Position numbers and translations under genes: made by a program. DNA of 64,000 nt from Odobenus rosmarus divergens (lineage: Eukaryota > Chordata > Mammalia > Carnivora > Odobenidae): NCBI RefSeq assembly GCF_000321225.1, contig NW_004451517.1:682001-746000 (forward strand). Reading direction: 5' to 3'. This document shows, one piece after another, positions 21,549 through 32,130 of this stretch (position 1 is the stretch's first letter; every line of letters begins with the position of its first letter). The notes below the pieces were generated by a model. The model had not been told where the DNA came from and made no database searches. It saw only the letters and a program-made list of their open reading frames with translations.

Positions 21549-21698
21549 GTCCATTTCATCAACCCCGAAACGGTGCCCAAGCCCTGCTGTGCCCCTACTC
21601 AGCTCAACGCCATCTCTGTCCTCTACTTCGACGACAGCTCCAACGTCATCCTGAAGAAATACAGAAACATGGTCGTCCGAGCCTGTGGCTGCCACTAG
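21549..21698 (+). CDS. BMP7: BMP7 exon 7: C-terminus of the mature ligand and stop
   Basis: The last coding exon encodes 49 residues (human 383-431) and a TAG stop at 21696-21698. [14 protein letters not shown] supplies mature Cys103, which makes the interchain disulfide of the dimer, and Cys104. The second finger ([20 protein letters not shown]) is followed by the invariant C-G-C-H end with Cys136 and Cys138. With exons 5 and 6 all seven cystine-knot cysteines are present, and the mature chain sums to 139 residues, the human length. The acceptor is TGTTCCAG. The sequence matches human throughout as far as I can tell. Confidence 0.98.
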   Translation, partial: VHFINPETVPKPCCAPTQLNAISVLYFDDSSNVILKKYRNMVVRACGCH

Positions 21699-22115
21699 CG
21701 CCTCCTGGAGGTCAGACCCTCTGGCGCCACACTGTTCGGGGTCCTTGGTCTCCCACCGCCCAGCACAGCAACTGCCTTTCGTGAGACCTGCCCTGCCCCC
21801 GTCCCCAACCTTAAGGATGTAGGAGGATTAAGGAATTTGAGAGGCAAATGCCTTTTGATCAGGTTTTCATCCGCCTCCTATGGACAAGATCCTACACGCT
21901 GTGGCAGGCAAAACCTAAAGGAAAAAAAAAATATAAAGAAAAATTGCCCAGCCACAATCATTGGCTATGAAGTCTCAGCCGTGCACTGACTCGTTCCCAG
22001 GGGTAATTAGGAGCACCCTTCAGCCAGGCCACCCAGCAGTGGGAGGAAGGGGGCATGGCCAGGGGTGGGCACGTTTGTGTCTGTGCGCAAGGAAAATTGA
22101 CACGGAAGTTCCTGT

Positions 22116-22133
22116 AATAAATGTCACAATAAA
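22116..22133 (+). promoter_or_regulatory. BMP7: Proximal poly(A) signal pair
   Basis: AATAAA occurs at 22116-22121 and again at 22128-22133. Use here would give a 3' UTR of about 450 nt. Confidence 0.55.
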
Positions 22134-23352
22134 ACGAATGAATGAAAATGGTTAGGATGTTACAGATATATTTTCCTAAACAATTTATCCCCATTTCTTG
22201 GTTTACTCTGATTTCATAAACAGAAGCTGTGGCCAGTGGAAGCAGGGGAGGCCCCCTCTCTGTTCCATTCTGGTTTCATTCTGAGGCTTGCAGAGGCCCG
22301 CTGTTTACATAGATTTGCCCAAATCCAAGATTTGACCGGGAAGGGAGAGGGCAAATTTCTGCTTGGAGGAGGGGGTGTATTGACCTTGAAGGAAAAATAT
22401 GTTCCATCCTTCGGCTGGGTGTGTGGCGGCAGAAATTAAATTAGGCATGTGAAGCGCCGACAGACATTTGGAATTGGTTTTCCAGCTCTCCTAGTGGTAG
22501 AAAATCAATGTGGAATGACAGGGCGGAAGGGACAGCAATCAGAAGAGAACCTACAACTTGACCCTGAACTCTAGCTAACAAGGCCCTATTTAAAGAAGTG
22601 CCAACGAAACCTCACTCTAGATAGGGGTGGGATGGGCAGGCATACTGTCACTCCCCCAGCTGGGCTCCCCTGTTGGTCATGATTGGCAGCAGCACCCTGG
22701 AGTCTGGGTTCTAACCGGGGCCTCTGAAGCCACCTGTTCTCATTGGCAGACCCCTATTGAGGGCTCTGAAAACAATAAGCTCCTTGAGGTGAGGAGCAGA
22801 TGGCATGGTGGAGAACTGCTAGGTGCAGGGTATGCTGGACATGAATCTCAAAATGGAAGGATCTAGAAACTGCTTTGAGAGTGATGTCCTAATTGAGCAT
22901 TCCAATTCAAAGGTGCCATCTCTGATGTGGCTCTTGGCGTGAGCCTCCCTTGCCTTGGCCAGCGGGTCCCCTAAATGCTGTGCACCCAGCCTCTGGCTGA
23001 GACACAGGCCTTGCGGAGCTCTGGGCTGTCTGTTAACAAAGAACAGGGTTATCCAGGCAAGTCCTATGCCCCTGGAACCCGGTCCAGCAGGGAATCGTTT
23101 CTCCACCTTGATTTAGTTGGTTCCTAGAAACACTGGGGCCCCATTTTTATTTTCTTTTATTTTTCTTCTTCAGTAGCTTAGGCCACAGCCTCCAATCTGC
23201 CTGGTCAATGGGAAAGAGTCACTGTTTTTGCCGTACTTTGTTTTATCTATTGGTAGACCTGGGGATTTCTGTGTGGTTCCCTCTTGGTGCAAGTTTTCTC
23301 ACCACTCAAGCCCCACCTGGTTTCTGGCTAGCATCCTTTGTACATTGAAACA

Positions 23353-23487
23353 TGTAAATAGTTGTTACAAAACAAAGAAATTATTTATGTCCATTGGAAG
23401 CTCATTTTACACCCTCCTTCGATCCCTTGTTCAGGATGATGAGCTCGCTTCCCCCAGCCTGTTTGTTTTCTTATTTAAGACTATTTA
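23353..23487 (+). promoter_or_regulatory. BMP7: Pumilio-type site and AUUUA motifs in the distal 3' UTR
   Basis: TGTAAATA at 23353-23360 fits the Pumilio consensus TGTANATA. ATTTA pentamers lie at 23383-23387, 23473-23477 and 23483-23487. All are present only in the long 3' UTR form. Motif matches only. Confidence 0.4.
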
Positions 23488-23561
23488 TTAATGATCAGAC
23501 CAATGTACCTTCAGCTGTTGCATAGAGCAGTCTTCCGCGAATTTTCTGTATAAATAGACAA

Positions 23562-23590
23562 AATAAAAAGGGTTTTGACTTTTCAATAAA
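23562..23590 (+). promoter_or_regulatory. BMP7: Terminal poly(A) signals of BMP7
   Basis: AATAAA at 23562-23567 and 23585-23590, the second followed by 'aggagacatttggttctg' and a GT-rich stretch ('ctgtgtatgtctgtgtgtgt') at 23619-23640 suited to cleavage-factor binding. Cleavage is expected near 23605-23610. Confidence 0.8.
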
Positions 23591-23610
23591 AGGAGACATT
23601 TGGTTCTGAT

Positions 23611-25404
23611 TCTTGGGGCTGTGTATGTCTGTGTGTGTTGTTTTTTCTCTCAACTCCTGGACATTGGAGTTCTCTTGGTTTGCTAAGAACTCTCTGCCTT
23701 GGCCCCCACCATTAACATGCTGTTTATCATCCAGGCCCTGGGGAGAAAGGGGCGCTCGTCAATGTTTGGTGCAGCTGTGTGGGGCTCCAGGCAGGAGAGA
23801 TGGAACCCAACAACAAATGGGAATTTGGTAGGCTCCACTACAAAGATCCTTGATTGAATTACAGTGCAGCTGTCAACAGCTGTTTCAAAGAGGCAGGGGG
23901 TAAATTAGCTGTGTTTACTGCTAACATAGTTTAAAGATTTAGTCATCCCAATAAAATAGAGGCACAGGAAAGAAAGAAAGAAAAAAAAAGGCACGGTGGG
24001 GGAAGTGTACACCCAAAACTAAGGCAGCACAGGCCCCAGAGCCAACATTGTCCAGTGCAAATTATCTCAGTGGTGGGGGGGCTGCTGTTGGCTCCCAGCT
24101 CAAGCCGTGGAGGGACCCCTGGGGGCCTGGTGGAGGCAGCCCGGGGCCCGCCGCCTAACTGCGCACAGAGCAGCACTCAGCCATGCAGTGTGGAACAACA
24201 GCTCAGGTTCCTTCTTGCTTTGAAGTGCACACTGAGGTCACCTGATGGATGTTAGAACCCCAGCTGTTACTTGGCCAGACTGTTCGCTCTTCCCCCGTTG
24301 CCTCCAATGAAGCAGCCACTCCTAACAAGTTCCAGCCCCTGTGATTTCCAAACCCTCCTGTCACTGTCCCGATGCGCAAGTTAGCTTTTGTTCTATTTCT
24401 AGGCCAAAGACCAGAGCCACAAACTGGAGGGCCAGATGCGGCCTGCAGACGTGTCTTCTCCCCCACCCCCACCCCTCCGCGTGGTGTTTATACATCTTCA
24501 AAAAATGAATTCGTGGCCAACATGCTTTTGAGAACCAGAAGGTTGGGGGTGAAAAAAAAAATCCCCAGTTCTGGCTTCCCTTGAGAAATGGGCAGAGCTG
24601 GCTACCCTGGGCCACCTTCCTCCATGGAAACTCTCGGCTGGAGCCAAAGAGTGGTTGTTGCCATAGTCCCCACTACTCCCAATTGCCTCTCTCACGAAGG
24701 GGTGAACATCAGTTGCTGTTTGAATAGTTGCAGAGAGCTGGGTATTTGTACGCATGTGTCTATTAAGAGCAGGAAGGTAAAAGCTGGGCAGAGAGGGCCA
24801 CGCCTTCAGGAAGAAGCAGAGAGGGCAGACATTCTTCATCCCTGGCACGCCCACCCCCCTGGTCTGGCAACTTTTGGGGGCCCTGTAGGCAGGTGTGTTG
24901 TGGCTGAAGCACCACACGTGCTTCATCTTTAGCCTTCACATTTCCCTTCCTGCTTTCCACCTCTCCTGCTCGTTTTCACCGTGGAGCCGTTTTTCATTGC
25001 CTGCCCTCTGAGCTCCTGTGGCGGGTCCCATGGGGCCCACTGCTTGGCCTGACGTCCCTGCGGGCCACACTGAGCGGGTGCAGAGAGGTCCCCCAATCCC
25101 AGGTGTCAGTCCCTGAACCAGTGCCGGCTTCCCAGACCACCAGTGCAGGCCTTGGGTCTCCCTCCTGCTTCCACACTGCCCGAGGCCCTCCCTTACAAGC
25201 ACACTGCTGAACTCGAAGCTCCCTCCCGGGCTGGGGCCGGCAGCCTTCCCTGTGAGTCCTCCCCTGCCTGCCAATGACAGAGGCTGTGTGGGCCTCCCTG
25301 GGAGGCTGGGGGGGGGTTGGCTAGCGGTGGTCCCGGAGGCCATCTGCTCCGAGAATTCTCACACGTACATTCTGAGTCCTTCCCTCTGTTTAGATCTTTT
25401 GGAG
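23611..25404. other. Intergenic, immediately downstream of BMP7
   Basis: No gene recognised. 24410-24560 ('ggccagatgcggcctgcaga', 'catgcttttgagaaccagaa') looks like an eroded DNA element. Otherwise unassigned. Confidence 0.5.
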
Positions 25405-25865
25405 AAGGTGAGTGTATTCGTTTCCTGGGGCTGCCGTCACTGGTTCCTACAGAATGGGGCCCTAAAACAGCAGAAGTGTATTCTCACAGTTCCAAGGCCA
25501 GAAGTCACCAGTCAGGGTGTCTGCAGACCTGTGCTGCGTGCAGAGGCTTCAGGGAGAACCCTGCCACGGGTCCCCCGGCCGCTGGGGCTGCTGGCTTCCT
25601 CGGCCTGTGGCTGTTCTCACTCCAGTCTCGGCTCTGTCTTCACATTGCCTCTGCCTTTCCTATGTGTCTTTCCTGTGCCTGTCTCTTAGAAGGACACTCG
25701 TCATCAGCTTTAGGATTCACTGGATAATCCAGGATGATCTCATTTCAACATCCTTAATTTCACCTGCAAAGACCTTTTTACCAAATAAGGTCACAGGTGG
25801 GATTAGGACGTGGACAGACCTTTTTTAAGGCCACCATTCAATCCATTACGACACAGCTCCTGTCC
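25405..25865 (-). repeat. MLT1 LTR, antisense
   Basis: 'gtattcgtttcctggggctg', 'agaagtgtattctcacagtt', 'ccaaggccagaagtcaccag', 'tagaaggacactcgtcatca', 'accaaataaggtcacaggtg', 'ggattaggacgtggacagac' and 'accattcaatccattacga' give a nearly complete copy. Confidence 0.8.
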
Positions 25866-26029
25866 TCCCAAGGCCTTGTTCCCCTCCCCCGCCACAAAGT
25901 TTTGGGGCCTAATGGAACTTTCTAGCCAGCCTCAGTAGGTCCTCACAACATGCCTCAGGCCGTGCGTGCTGGTGGCGTGACAGTTGCAGCTTCCTGCGCT
26001 CTCCCGTGGCTGGGGCAGGGGCTTGGGGG

Positions 26030-26400
26030 CCCAACCCCAGCTCCCCGCCGTTCCCGTCCTTTGCCCACGCCCTGCTGGAGGCACTGACCTCCAGTGGGGC
26101 TGATGCGGCACAGCGGTCCAGGTCGGGTCGCCCCTGGAGGAGCCGGCAGACCATACGCAGGGATGACCACCGTCGAGGGCGGCCAAACCTCGGTGCCCTT
26201 TATAGGAACGGGGACCGCTTGGAGGAAGCCCGACCTTCGTCTTTGGCCAGAAGCCTTCCCCCACTCGCCTGCTCACGCGCGAATTCCTGGTGTCCGCCGT
26301 ACCCCAGCGCTGCCACGGGCCCTGGAGGTGGGGGACAGGACAAGGCGTCTGCCCCGCGAAGCTTGCACCTGGGGAGCACAGGAAACGGTACCTGGCATGA
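26030..26400. promoter_or_regulatory. CpG-island-like patch
   Basis: By hand count 26041-26400 has about 30 CpGs and about 67% G+C, an observed/expected CpG of about 0.7, which meets the usual island criteria. The flanks are CpG-poor. It contains 'ccctttataggaacg' (a weak TATA-like core) and ACGCGCGAATTC. No exon, start or gene is recognised beside it, so it could be an orphan island, an enhancer or a non-coding RNA promoter. Confidence 0.5.
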
Positions 26401-26549
26401 CAGCATGGCTGTGCGGACCCCTCCCTTCATGCAAAATAATGCAAATTCGCTTTTATGACTGTGTTGGAACAAAGACAAATATGTCAGGCGGATTCACATT
26501 CATTTCTTACCTTCTGATTTTAAAAGACGTTAAGCCATTTTGCGGGCCC

Positions 26550-26860
26550 CTGACGGTACCACGAGCCCTGGGCCACTGTCTCCATGGTGCCTGATGGACA
26601 AACTGGCACTCATGGTGAGCGATTTAGTGGCAGGTAATGATGTGGATCCGGAAGAAAACAGTGCGTGGGGGAAGGAAGTGTTGGCAGCCAAGCTCCTCAG
26701 ACGGAGCGGTCAAGGAAGAGCTCCAAGGGGGGCCCTTGCTGCTGAGACTCCGAAGGAAGGACAGAGCAGGCCTGTGAAAGGCAATGGAGCTACTGTAGGG
26801 AAGAGCATTTCTGCCTGAGGGATTAGCATGTACAAAGGCTCCGAGGCCCCAGTTGAACCT
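26550..26860 (+). repeat. Probable L2-type fragment
   Basis: 'gggaagagcatttctgcctg' and 'gggattagcatgtacaaagg', then 'ctccgaggcccc' recalls the 'gcattccaggcag...gcaaaggccctgag' block of an old LINE/SINE-type repeat. Confidence 0.35.
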
Positions 26861-27059
26861 CTCCCGCCTCCTCGTCTGCCGAGGCTGGAGGTGGGGTGAG
26901 CACAGATGCCCTCACCTGGTTTTCGGGATGAGAAGTGACACCTGCTCAAAGTCATTGCTAGAGGCCGCTGAGAGGACACTCACTTCCCTGCTCTGGAGGA
27001 AGACCTCCCCTGCTTTCTTACAAATATCTGTTTGGAATGGAGGAGAATTCTCATGCCAC

Positions 27060-27200
27060 CGAGTCAGCAGCACTGTGTGTTGGGCAGAGGGGCCTGCGAT
27101 CAGTTACTTACTTAGCCGTGGGACCTTCACTGTGGGCAACTCTCTACCATCTCTGTGACCTCGGTTTCCTCATCTGTGAGATGGTATGGTGCTCACCTAG
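27060..27200 (+). repeat. MIR fragment
   Basis: 'cagttacttacttagccgtg', 'ggaccttcactgtgggcaac' and 'tcggtttcctcatctgtgag' run in MIR sense order. Confidence 0.6.
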
Positions 27201-27204
27201 ATTA

Positions 27205-27645
27205 TTTAGGATTAGCATCAGCAGTATATAACAAAGAAACCCCCATAACAGTGGCTTAAACAAGATAAGTGTTTCTCATTTAAGAGAAGCCTGAAAATCA
27301 GCTGTGCAAGGTCAGGATGGCAGCTCCACTGTACCATCTAGTCTCTTTCTACCTTTCTGCTCTGTCATCCTAATTCATGGCTTCCATCCTCACAATTCAC
27401 CTCATGGTCCAATATAGCTGCTGCAACACCAGCCATCATATCCGTATTCTAGGCTGAATGCTCCCTTCAAGCAGCCATCCTAAAGAGTAGACACAAAATA
27501 CCCATTCACCTCCAATTAACAAAAATACAGTCACATGACCACACCTAGCTGTAGGGGAGACTGCAAACTATAGTCTTTTATTCTAGGTGGCAATGTACAT
27601 AGTCAAAAATCAGCAGTCAGGGTCCTATCTCTGTCAGAATTTTAG
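27205..27645 (-). repeat. Old interspersed repeat, family not named
   Basis: 'acagtggcttaaacaagata', 'agtgtttctcatttaagaga', 'ctcatggtccaatatagctg' and 'caccagccatcatatccgta' belong to a widespread mammalian element I recognise but cannot name with certainty. Confidence 0.5.
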
Positions 27646-27659
27646 GGAGGCTGGAGCAT

Positions 27660-28150
27660 CCTAAATAGCAATTAGCTATTTGTATTAGTTTTCTATTGCT
27701 ACCTACCAATTACCAAAACTTGTTGGCTTAAATCATCACCCATTTATTATCTTACCCCTTCTGTGGATCAGAAGCGTGGGCAAGATGTAGCTAGGTTCTC
27801 TGCTCAGGAGCTCACAAGGATACAGTCAATGTGACGGAGGCTACATTTTTACCTGGAGCCTGAGTCTTCTTCCTAGTTCATTGGGGTTATTGGCCAAATT
27901 CAATTCCTTGCAGTGGTAGGACCAAGGACCCCATTTTCTTGCTGGCTGTCAGCCATGGGTCACTCTCAGCTCCTTTATAAGTGGACCTCTCACAATGTGG
28001 TCAATTCATTCTTCAAAGCCAGTGGGAGGATCTCTCTTCTTTTAAAGGTTCACCTGATTAGGTCAGACCCACCAGGGTAATCACCCCTTGATTAACTCAG
28101 AGTCAGTTGGTTAGGGGCCCTAATTGTACCTGCAAAATCCCTTCATCTTT
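27660..28150 (-). repeat. MLT1-like LTR, antisense
   Basis: 'tgtattagttttctattgct', 'aaacttgttggcttaaatca', 'ttctgtggatcagaagcgtg', 'cttgctggctgtcagccatg', 'ttcacctgattaggtcagac' and 'tacctgcaaaatcccttcat'. MaLR-type LTR of an older subfamily. Confidence 0.6.
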
Positions 28151-28519
28151 GGGAGCGATCATTATATGTTGGGCAGAAATCTGGGGGGCTATGTCAGTGT
28201 TTTTCCTTGCGTCTCACCTAAGCTCCACTACACACCTCGGGTTACAGAGGATGTGAGAGGCACCACGGACACAGATGCTCCCTTGCAAGTAGCAGGCACA
28301 CGAGATAGCGATGACTAGAGCTGAATGTAGGGTCCTCCCACTGAGAAGCTCCCCACCCCACCAGATGAGTGGCACAATTTGAGTTGTGCCCAGAATCATT
28401 ACCTGCAGTCCCCAGATTCTTTGTAAAGTCACTCATCACCTCAGCTACTCTCATATGTGCCTGAGGAGGACGATGGACTGACCTGTCTGGATCTTTGCAA
28501 AACACAGTACGAGCTCTGG

Positions 28520-28536
28520 AGCGCCCCCTTTTGGCC
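28520..28536 (-). promoter_or_regulatory. CTCF-like core motif (tentative)
   Basis: On the minus strand the site reads CCAAAAGGGGGCGC, agreeing at 12 of 14 positions with the CCASYAGRKGGCRS core. Single motif match with no context support. Confidence 0.25.
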
Positions 28537-28559
28537 AGCCCCCCCACCCCACGCCCAGG

Positions 28560-28650
28560 GCACATGAAGTGCTTTACGCTTGAGCTCACTGAATGCTCCG
28601 GGCAAGCCTGAGAGCCATACGCTAACTGCCCTTCCCACTTTCGGGAGGTG
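28560..28650 (-). repeat. MIR fragment
   Basis: 'gaagtgctttacgcttgagc' and 'tcactgaatgctccgggcaa' correspond to the antisense MIR right half. Confidence 0.45.
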
Positions 28651-29519
28651 GAGACCATGCTGGATGTTGGTGACCTGGGCCCTGCACACCTCCGGGGGCG
28701 CTGTTTATCGGGGGGGCTGTCAATGAAAGCAGTGCTTCCAGGGCCTGCCCCAGCCCTGAGTCAGGGGGCCTCTGCTGGCAGGATGGACCCTCTCGCAGGG
28801 GATCCAGTCCTTACCGTGACTCGGCCCCATCCTCAGGCTGAAGTCTGTCCATCCCTTCCAAGGATACTTGCAGTGACCTCTTCCAGACACATTTCCCTTC
28901 GCCTGTGGATCAATTCACCCTGGCTCAGATGGCTTCAGAACTCTGGCCCTGGCCTCTCTTGGTCTTAGATTTGAGAAAATAAAAATAGAAGAGGAAAAAC
29001 ACAAAGCTCTCCAAAGCCTTTGGAGTTGAGACAGCTGTTTGGACGGAGGCGAAGTGCACCTGGCCTGGGGGGGCGGTGTCTGCTCCGGCGGGTGGCCCTC
29101 TCTCAGTCTCAGACTCGCGGCTAGCAGGCCCAGGAGGCGGCCCAGGGGGCAGGGGCTCCAGACTCCCCCCACCCCAACTCCACGGAGCACGAGTCCCAGA
29201 GCTGGCCCTCCTTGAAGGGCTATGCGCCTTGAGGTGTGGCCACTAATCTTGTCACAACACTGGTGACCAGTGATGGTCATTGCAAGATGGTACCAACTCC
29301 CCCCGTGCTGTGCGCCCAAGGCAGGCACACGGGGCTCTGGGCTCCGAATGGCCCTTTGCTGGGTTGGCTGTGCTGTAGTCACCGTGCACACAACTCTTCC
29401 TGCCTTTTAAGCAAGCCCCCCCTGCCCTATCCTCTGCCGGGCCATCCCGTGCCTGGTGAGTAGAAAAGACTTTGATGTCAGGCCCGGGATCCAGTTTGGT
29501 GCCCGCCCCCCACCTCTGC
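28651..29519. other. Intergenic stretch with no recognised feature
   Basis: No gene or repeat family recognised. Moderately GC-rich, with C- and G-runs. Confidence 0.45.
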
Positions 29520-29690
29520 CATTCAACAAGGGCATTTTGAGCCCCAACGCGCTGTGACCAGTGTTCTGGGCACCGAGGATACACCATGATGGGGTGTACG
29601 GGGGCCCCATGCTCTTAGCACATCCACGGGCAGAGAGAGAAGGAGAGCAAATAAGCAACCAAGGAAAGGAGCTGACAACGGTGAGTGTTG
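29520..29690 (+). repeat. Probable L2/MIR-type fragment
   Basis: 'gtgttctgggcaccgaggat' and 'gagaaggagagcaaataagc' resemble the 'ctgggatacagtgatgaac...aaataa' block of an old SINE/LINE repeat. Confidence 0.35.
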
Positions 29691-29879
29691 GGTAGGGATC
29701 AGTGGGGGACCCAGAGGGGAACAGAAGGCACTCAAATCAGGACCACTTGAGGAGGGCGTCAGAAAGGGGGTGTAACAAGGGTGTGCGGGCAGAGTGTACA
29801 GAAACCCCACGTGTAATGCCGCATGCCTACAGGGCTGCACACTGACCCCGAGGGAGAGACACGAGGCCGGCAGACGTGT

Positions 29880-30105
29880 GATGGGCAGGGGGTGATTCTC
29901 AGCCTCCGCACCACTGCCATTTGGGGCGGGTCATTCTCTGTTGTGGGGCGTCCTGTACACTGTAGGATGCTTAGCAGCATCCCTGGCCCCCGTCCTCTAG
30001 GTGCCAGTAGCATCCCCCAAGTCGTGACAGCCACTTATGTCCCCAGACATTGCCAAATGTCCCCTGGGAACACAATGCTCCCAGTTGAGAGGCACCGATG
30101 GAGAG
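29880..30105 (-). repeat. MER5A-like element, nearly complete
   Basis: 'gtgattctcagcctccgcac', 'cactgccatttggggcgggt', 'tgtaggatgcttagcagcat', 'gacattgccaaatgtcccct' and 'cagttgagaggca' span both ends of the element in reverse orientation. Confidence 0.85.
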
Positions 30106-30369
30106 AAACTGAAGTCAAGCCCAACATGGCAGGAGCCTGGCAGCTCGGGGGAGTGTTTAAGGGGCGGGAGCCCCCTCCTGCCTTCCGGAGAACCCCCGTG
30201 ATGTCCAGCCCGCTGGGGTGGTGACAGAGTCTGCTCTCTGGCATTGCCTGCCTCGTTGGGAGGGCCGTGAGCACCTGTGGGAGGCAGTGGGGGGCGGGCA
30301 GTAGACAGCTGGGCACTTATTCCAGGGGACAGATGAAGGAAAACTCCTATAGCAGGTGGGGCCACTGGA

Positions 30370-30590
30370 CATAGGACTCTGCCCTGTTAAAGAAAGAATG
30401 TGAGCCTCTTGCAAGCTGGCATACCTCGAAGCACCACGTAGGGACCACGTAGCTCCCCGAAGCCCCGGCTTCCTCTTCTGTGAAATGGGCACAGTAGTAA
30501 TAACCTCTTAGGGACGCTGGGGGCATTAAAGGAGAAGATGTAAGCCAAGCACGTACCTCAGGACCTGGCTCAGTGACGCCGCCAGAGCGA
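30370..30590 (+). repeat. MIR fragment
   Basis: 'cttctgtgaaatgggcacag' and 'tagtaataacctcttaggga', then 'cacgtacctcaggacctggc' match the MIR right half. Confidence 0.6.
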
Positions 30591-31089
30591 TCCTGTTAAA
30601 CAAGAGACCTCCGCTCAGAACCGTCCCCGAGCCCCGCGCCCCTCCCAGTGAAATAACCCAAAAGGCCCACAGCATCTGCCCATCCCTCGGTTTCCTGGGA
30701 CTGCTGTAACAAGTGACCAGAAACTCAGTGCCTTACAGCAGCACAAACTTACCCCTTCCAGCACAAACTTACCTCTTCCAGAAGGTCAGGAGGCTTCTCA
30801 GGCCTCAGGAGAGGGCTGGTTCCTTCCAGAGCCTGGAGGGCGCCCACCTTTTCCAGCCCCTAGAGCCCCCCTGCCATCACCCCTCGGCTGCAGCCCCTTC
30901 CCCCAGCCTCAGGGCAGCAGAGAGGCATCTTCAAATCCCCTCACGTCTTTCTCCGGTCCGCTTCCTTCCCTCACGGGGACCCCTGGGATCACGTTGGGCT
31001 CACCTACATAATCCAGCCTGATCTCCCCATCTCCACATCCTTAACCACACCTGCAAAATCCCCAGTGTGAGGTGGGATATGATTAAAAA

Positions 31090-32130
31090 ATAAATAAATA
31101 TTTGGTCTCTCTCTCCAGTTCCTGGAGCATCCCCAAACCCTTGGGATGTCCTGAGGGATGGGAAGAAGGGGTTTTCGAGACGTCTGATTCCCATAACTAG
31201 CTCCCTCCAGCCGTACCTGAGTTTATGCCAATGAGGTGACTCTTGCCTGAACCGGAGGGATGGACCCTGGGATTGGAGGGTTGGAACTTCTAGCCCAATG
31301 CCCTGGCCTCCAGGAGGCAAGAGGGGCTGGAGATTGAATTAATGACCATTGGCCAATGGTTGACCCAATGCTGCCTACTTAATGGAACATCTATAAAATC
31401 CCCTGAAAAATGGGGTTTGGGGACCTTCCCAACTGGTGATCATAGTCCCCCCCTGGGAGGGTGGTGTGCTGGAGAGGGCCTGGAAGCTCCGTGATCCCCC
31501 TCTCCCCCCCATACTTGGCCCTGGGCATCTCGTCCATTTGGCTGTTCCTGACTCGTATCCTTCAGAACAAACTGGTAGTCGTAAGCAACTCGTGAGTTCT
31601 GCGAGCTGTTTTAGCTAACGATCAAAACTGAGGGGGCGCCTGGGTGGCTCAGTCAGTTAAGCGTCTGCCTTCTGCTCAGGTTATGATCCCAGGGTCCTGG
31701 GATGGAGCCCCACATCGGGCTCCCTGCTGAGCCGGGAGCCTGCTTCTCCCTCTCCCCTCCGCTCATGCTCTCTCTCCCTATCTCTGTCTCTGTCTCTGTC
31801 AAATAAATAAATAAAATCTTAAAAAAAACCCAAAAAACTGAGGAGGGGCTGTGGGAACCCCCAGTTTATAGCAGTGGTCAGAAGTACAGGTGACTCCCTG
31901 GGACTGACACCCCGTGTCTGACGTGGGGGCAGTCTGCGGGTGAGCCCTTAGCCCGCGGGTCTGCCCAAGCGCCAGGTAATGAGTACCAGAATTGAAGGGC
32001 ATCAGAGGACACCGAAGATTTGAAGACTTGTTTGGTCTGGGGGACTCCCTCACTTCACCACCACATTTGGTGTCAGAAGTGTTGTAGGTGAAAACGGTTG
32101 ACACAAAGTAGCGTATGTCACCTCTGCGAG
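31090..32130 (+). repeat. LTR-like repeat inserted into the MLT1 and itself split by a CAN-SINE
   Basis: 31090-31633 ('tctctctccagttcctggag', 'ctataaaatcccctgaaaaa', 'tcatttggctgttcc'-type sequence, 'ctggtagtcgtaagcaactc') joins to 31845-32130 ('ggctgtgggaacccccagtt', 'tttggtgtcagaagtgttgt') across the SINE. I recognise a common mammalian repeat, probably an ERV LTR, but cannot name it. A TATA-like 'tctataaaatcc' at about 31390 fits an LTR. Confidence 0.5.
31634..31833 (+). mobile_element. CAN-SINE (tRNA-Lys-derived, carnivoran)
   Basis: The head 'gggcgcctgggtggctcagt' and 'cagttaagcgtctgccttct' is the tRNA-Lys-related part with pol III boxes. It is followed by 'gggctccctgctgagccggg', a CT-rich tract, and a tail with AATAAATAAATAAAATCTT and an A-run. 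The target-site duplication 'aaaactgagg' lies at 31624-31633 and 31834-31843. The head places the genome in Carnivora and is not the dog-type SINEC_Cf head. Confidence 0.93.

Larger units (their letters stand above)
1..23610 (+). other. BMP7: BMP7 gene, 3' part (exons 4-7, introns, 3' UTR)
   Basis: Four exons spell out the C-terminal part of bone morphogenetic protein 7, a secreted TGF-beta superfamily ligand that signals through type I and type II BMP receptors to SMAD1/5/8 in kidney, eye, skeletal and fat development. By human numbering (431 residues) the window covers Gly254 to His431. All three internal introns are GT-AG and the phases match: exon 4 begins with two bases of a split Gly codon and ends with one base of a split Glu codon, and exons 5/6 and 6/7 join in phase 0. 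Exons 1-3 (signal peptide and most of the prodomain) and the promoter are outside the window. The gene end is set by the terminal poly(A) signals near 23.56-23.59 kb. Confidence 0.97.
21699..23610 (+). other. BMP7: BMP7 3' UTR
   Basis: About 1.9 kb from the stop to just past the last poly(A) signal. Segments such as 'acaagatcctacacgctgtg', 'ggaagttcctgtaataaatg' and 'gcatagagcagtcttccgcg' agree with my recollection of the human BMP7 3' UTR, so homology runs the whole length. The human UTR as I remember it carries an Alu near the region matching 22.59 kb; it is absent here, as expected outside primates. No coding potential. Confidence 0.85.

Noticed and set aside
31800..31833. AATAAA signals near 31.80 kb and 45.39 kb as possible gene ends
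   Set aside because: They belong to CAN-SINE tails, where AATAAA runs are part of the element.
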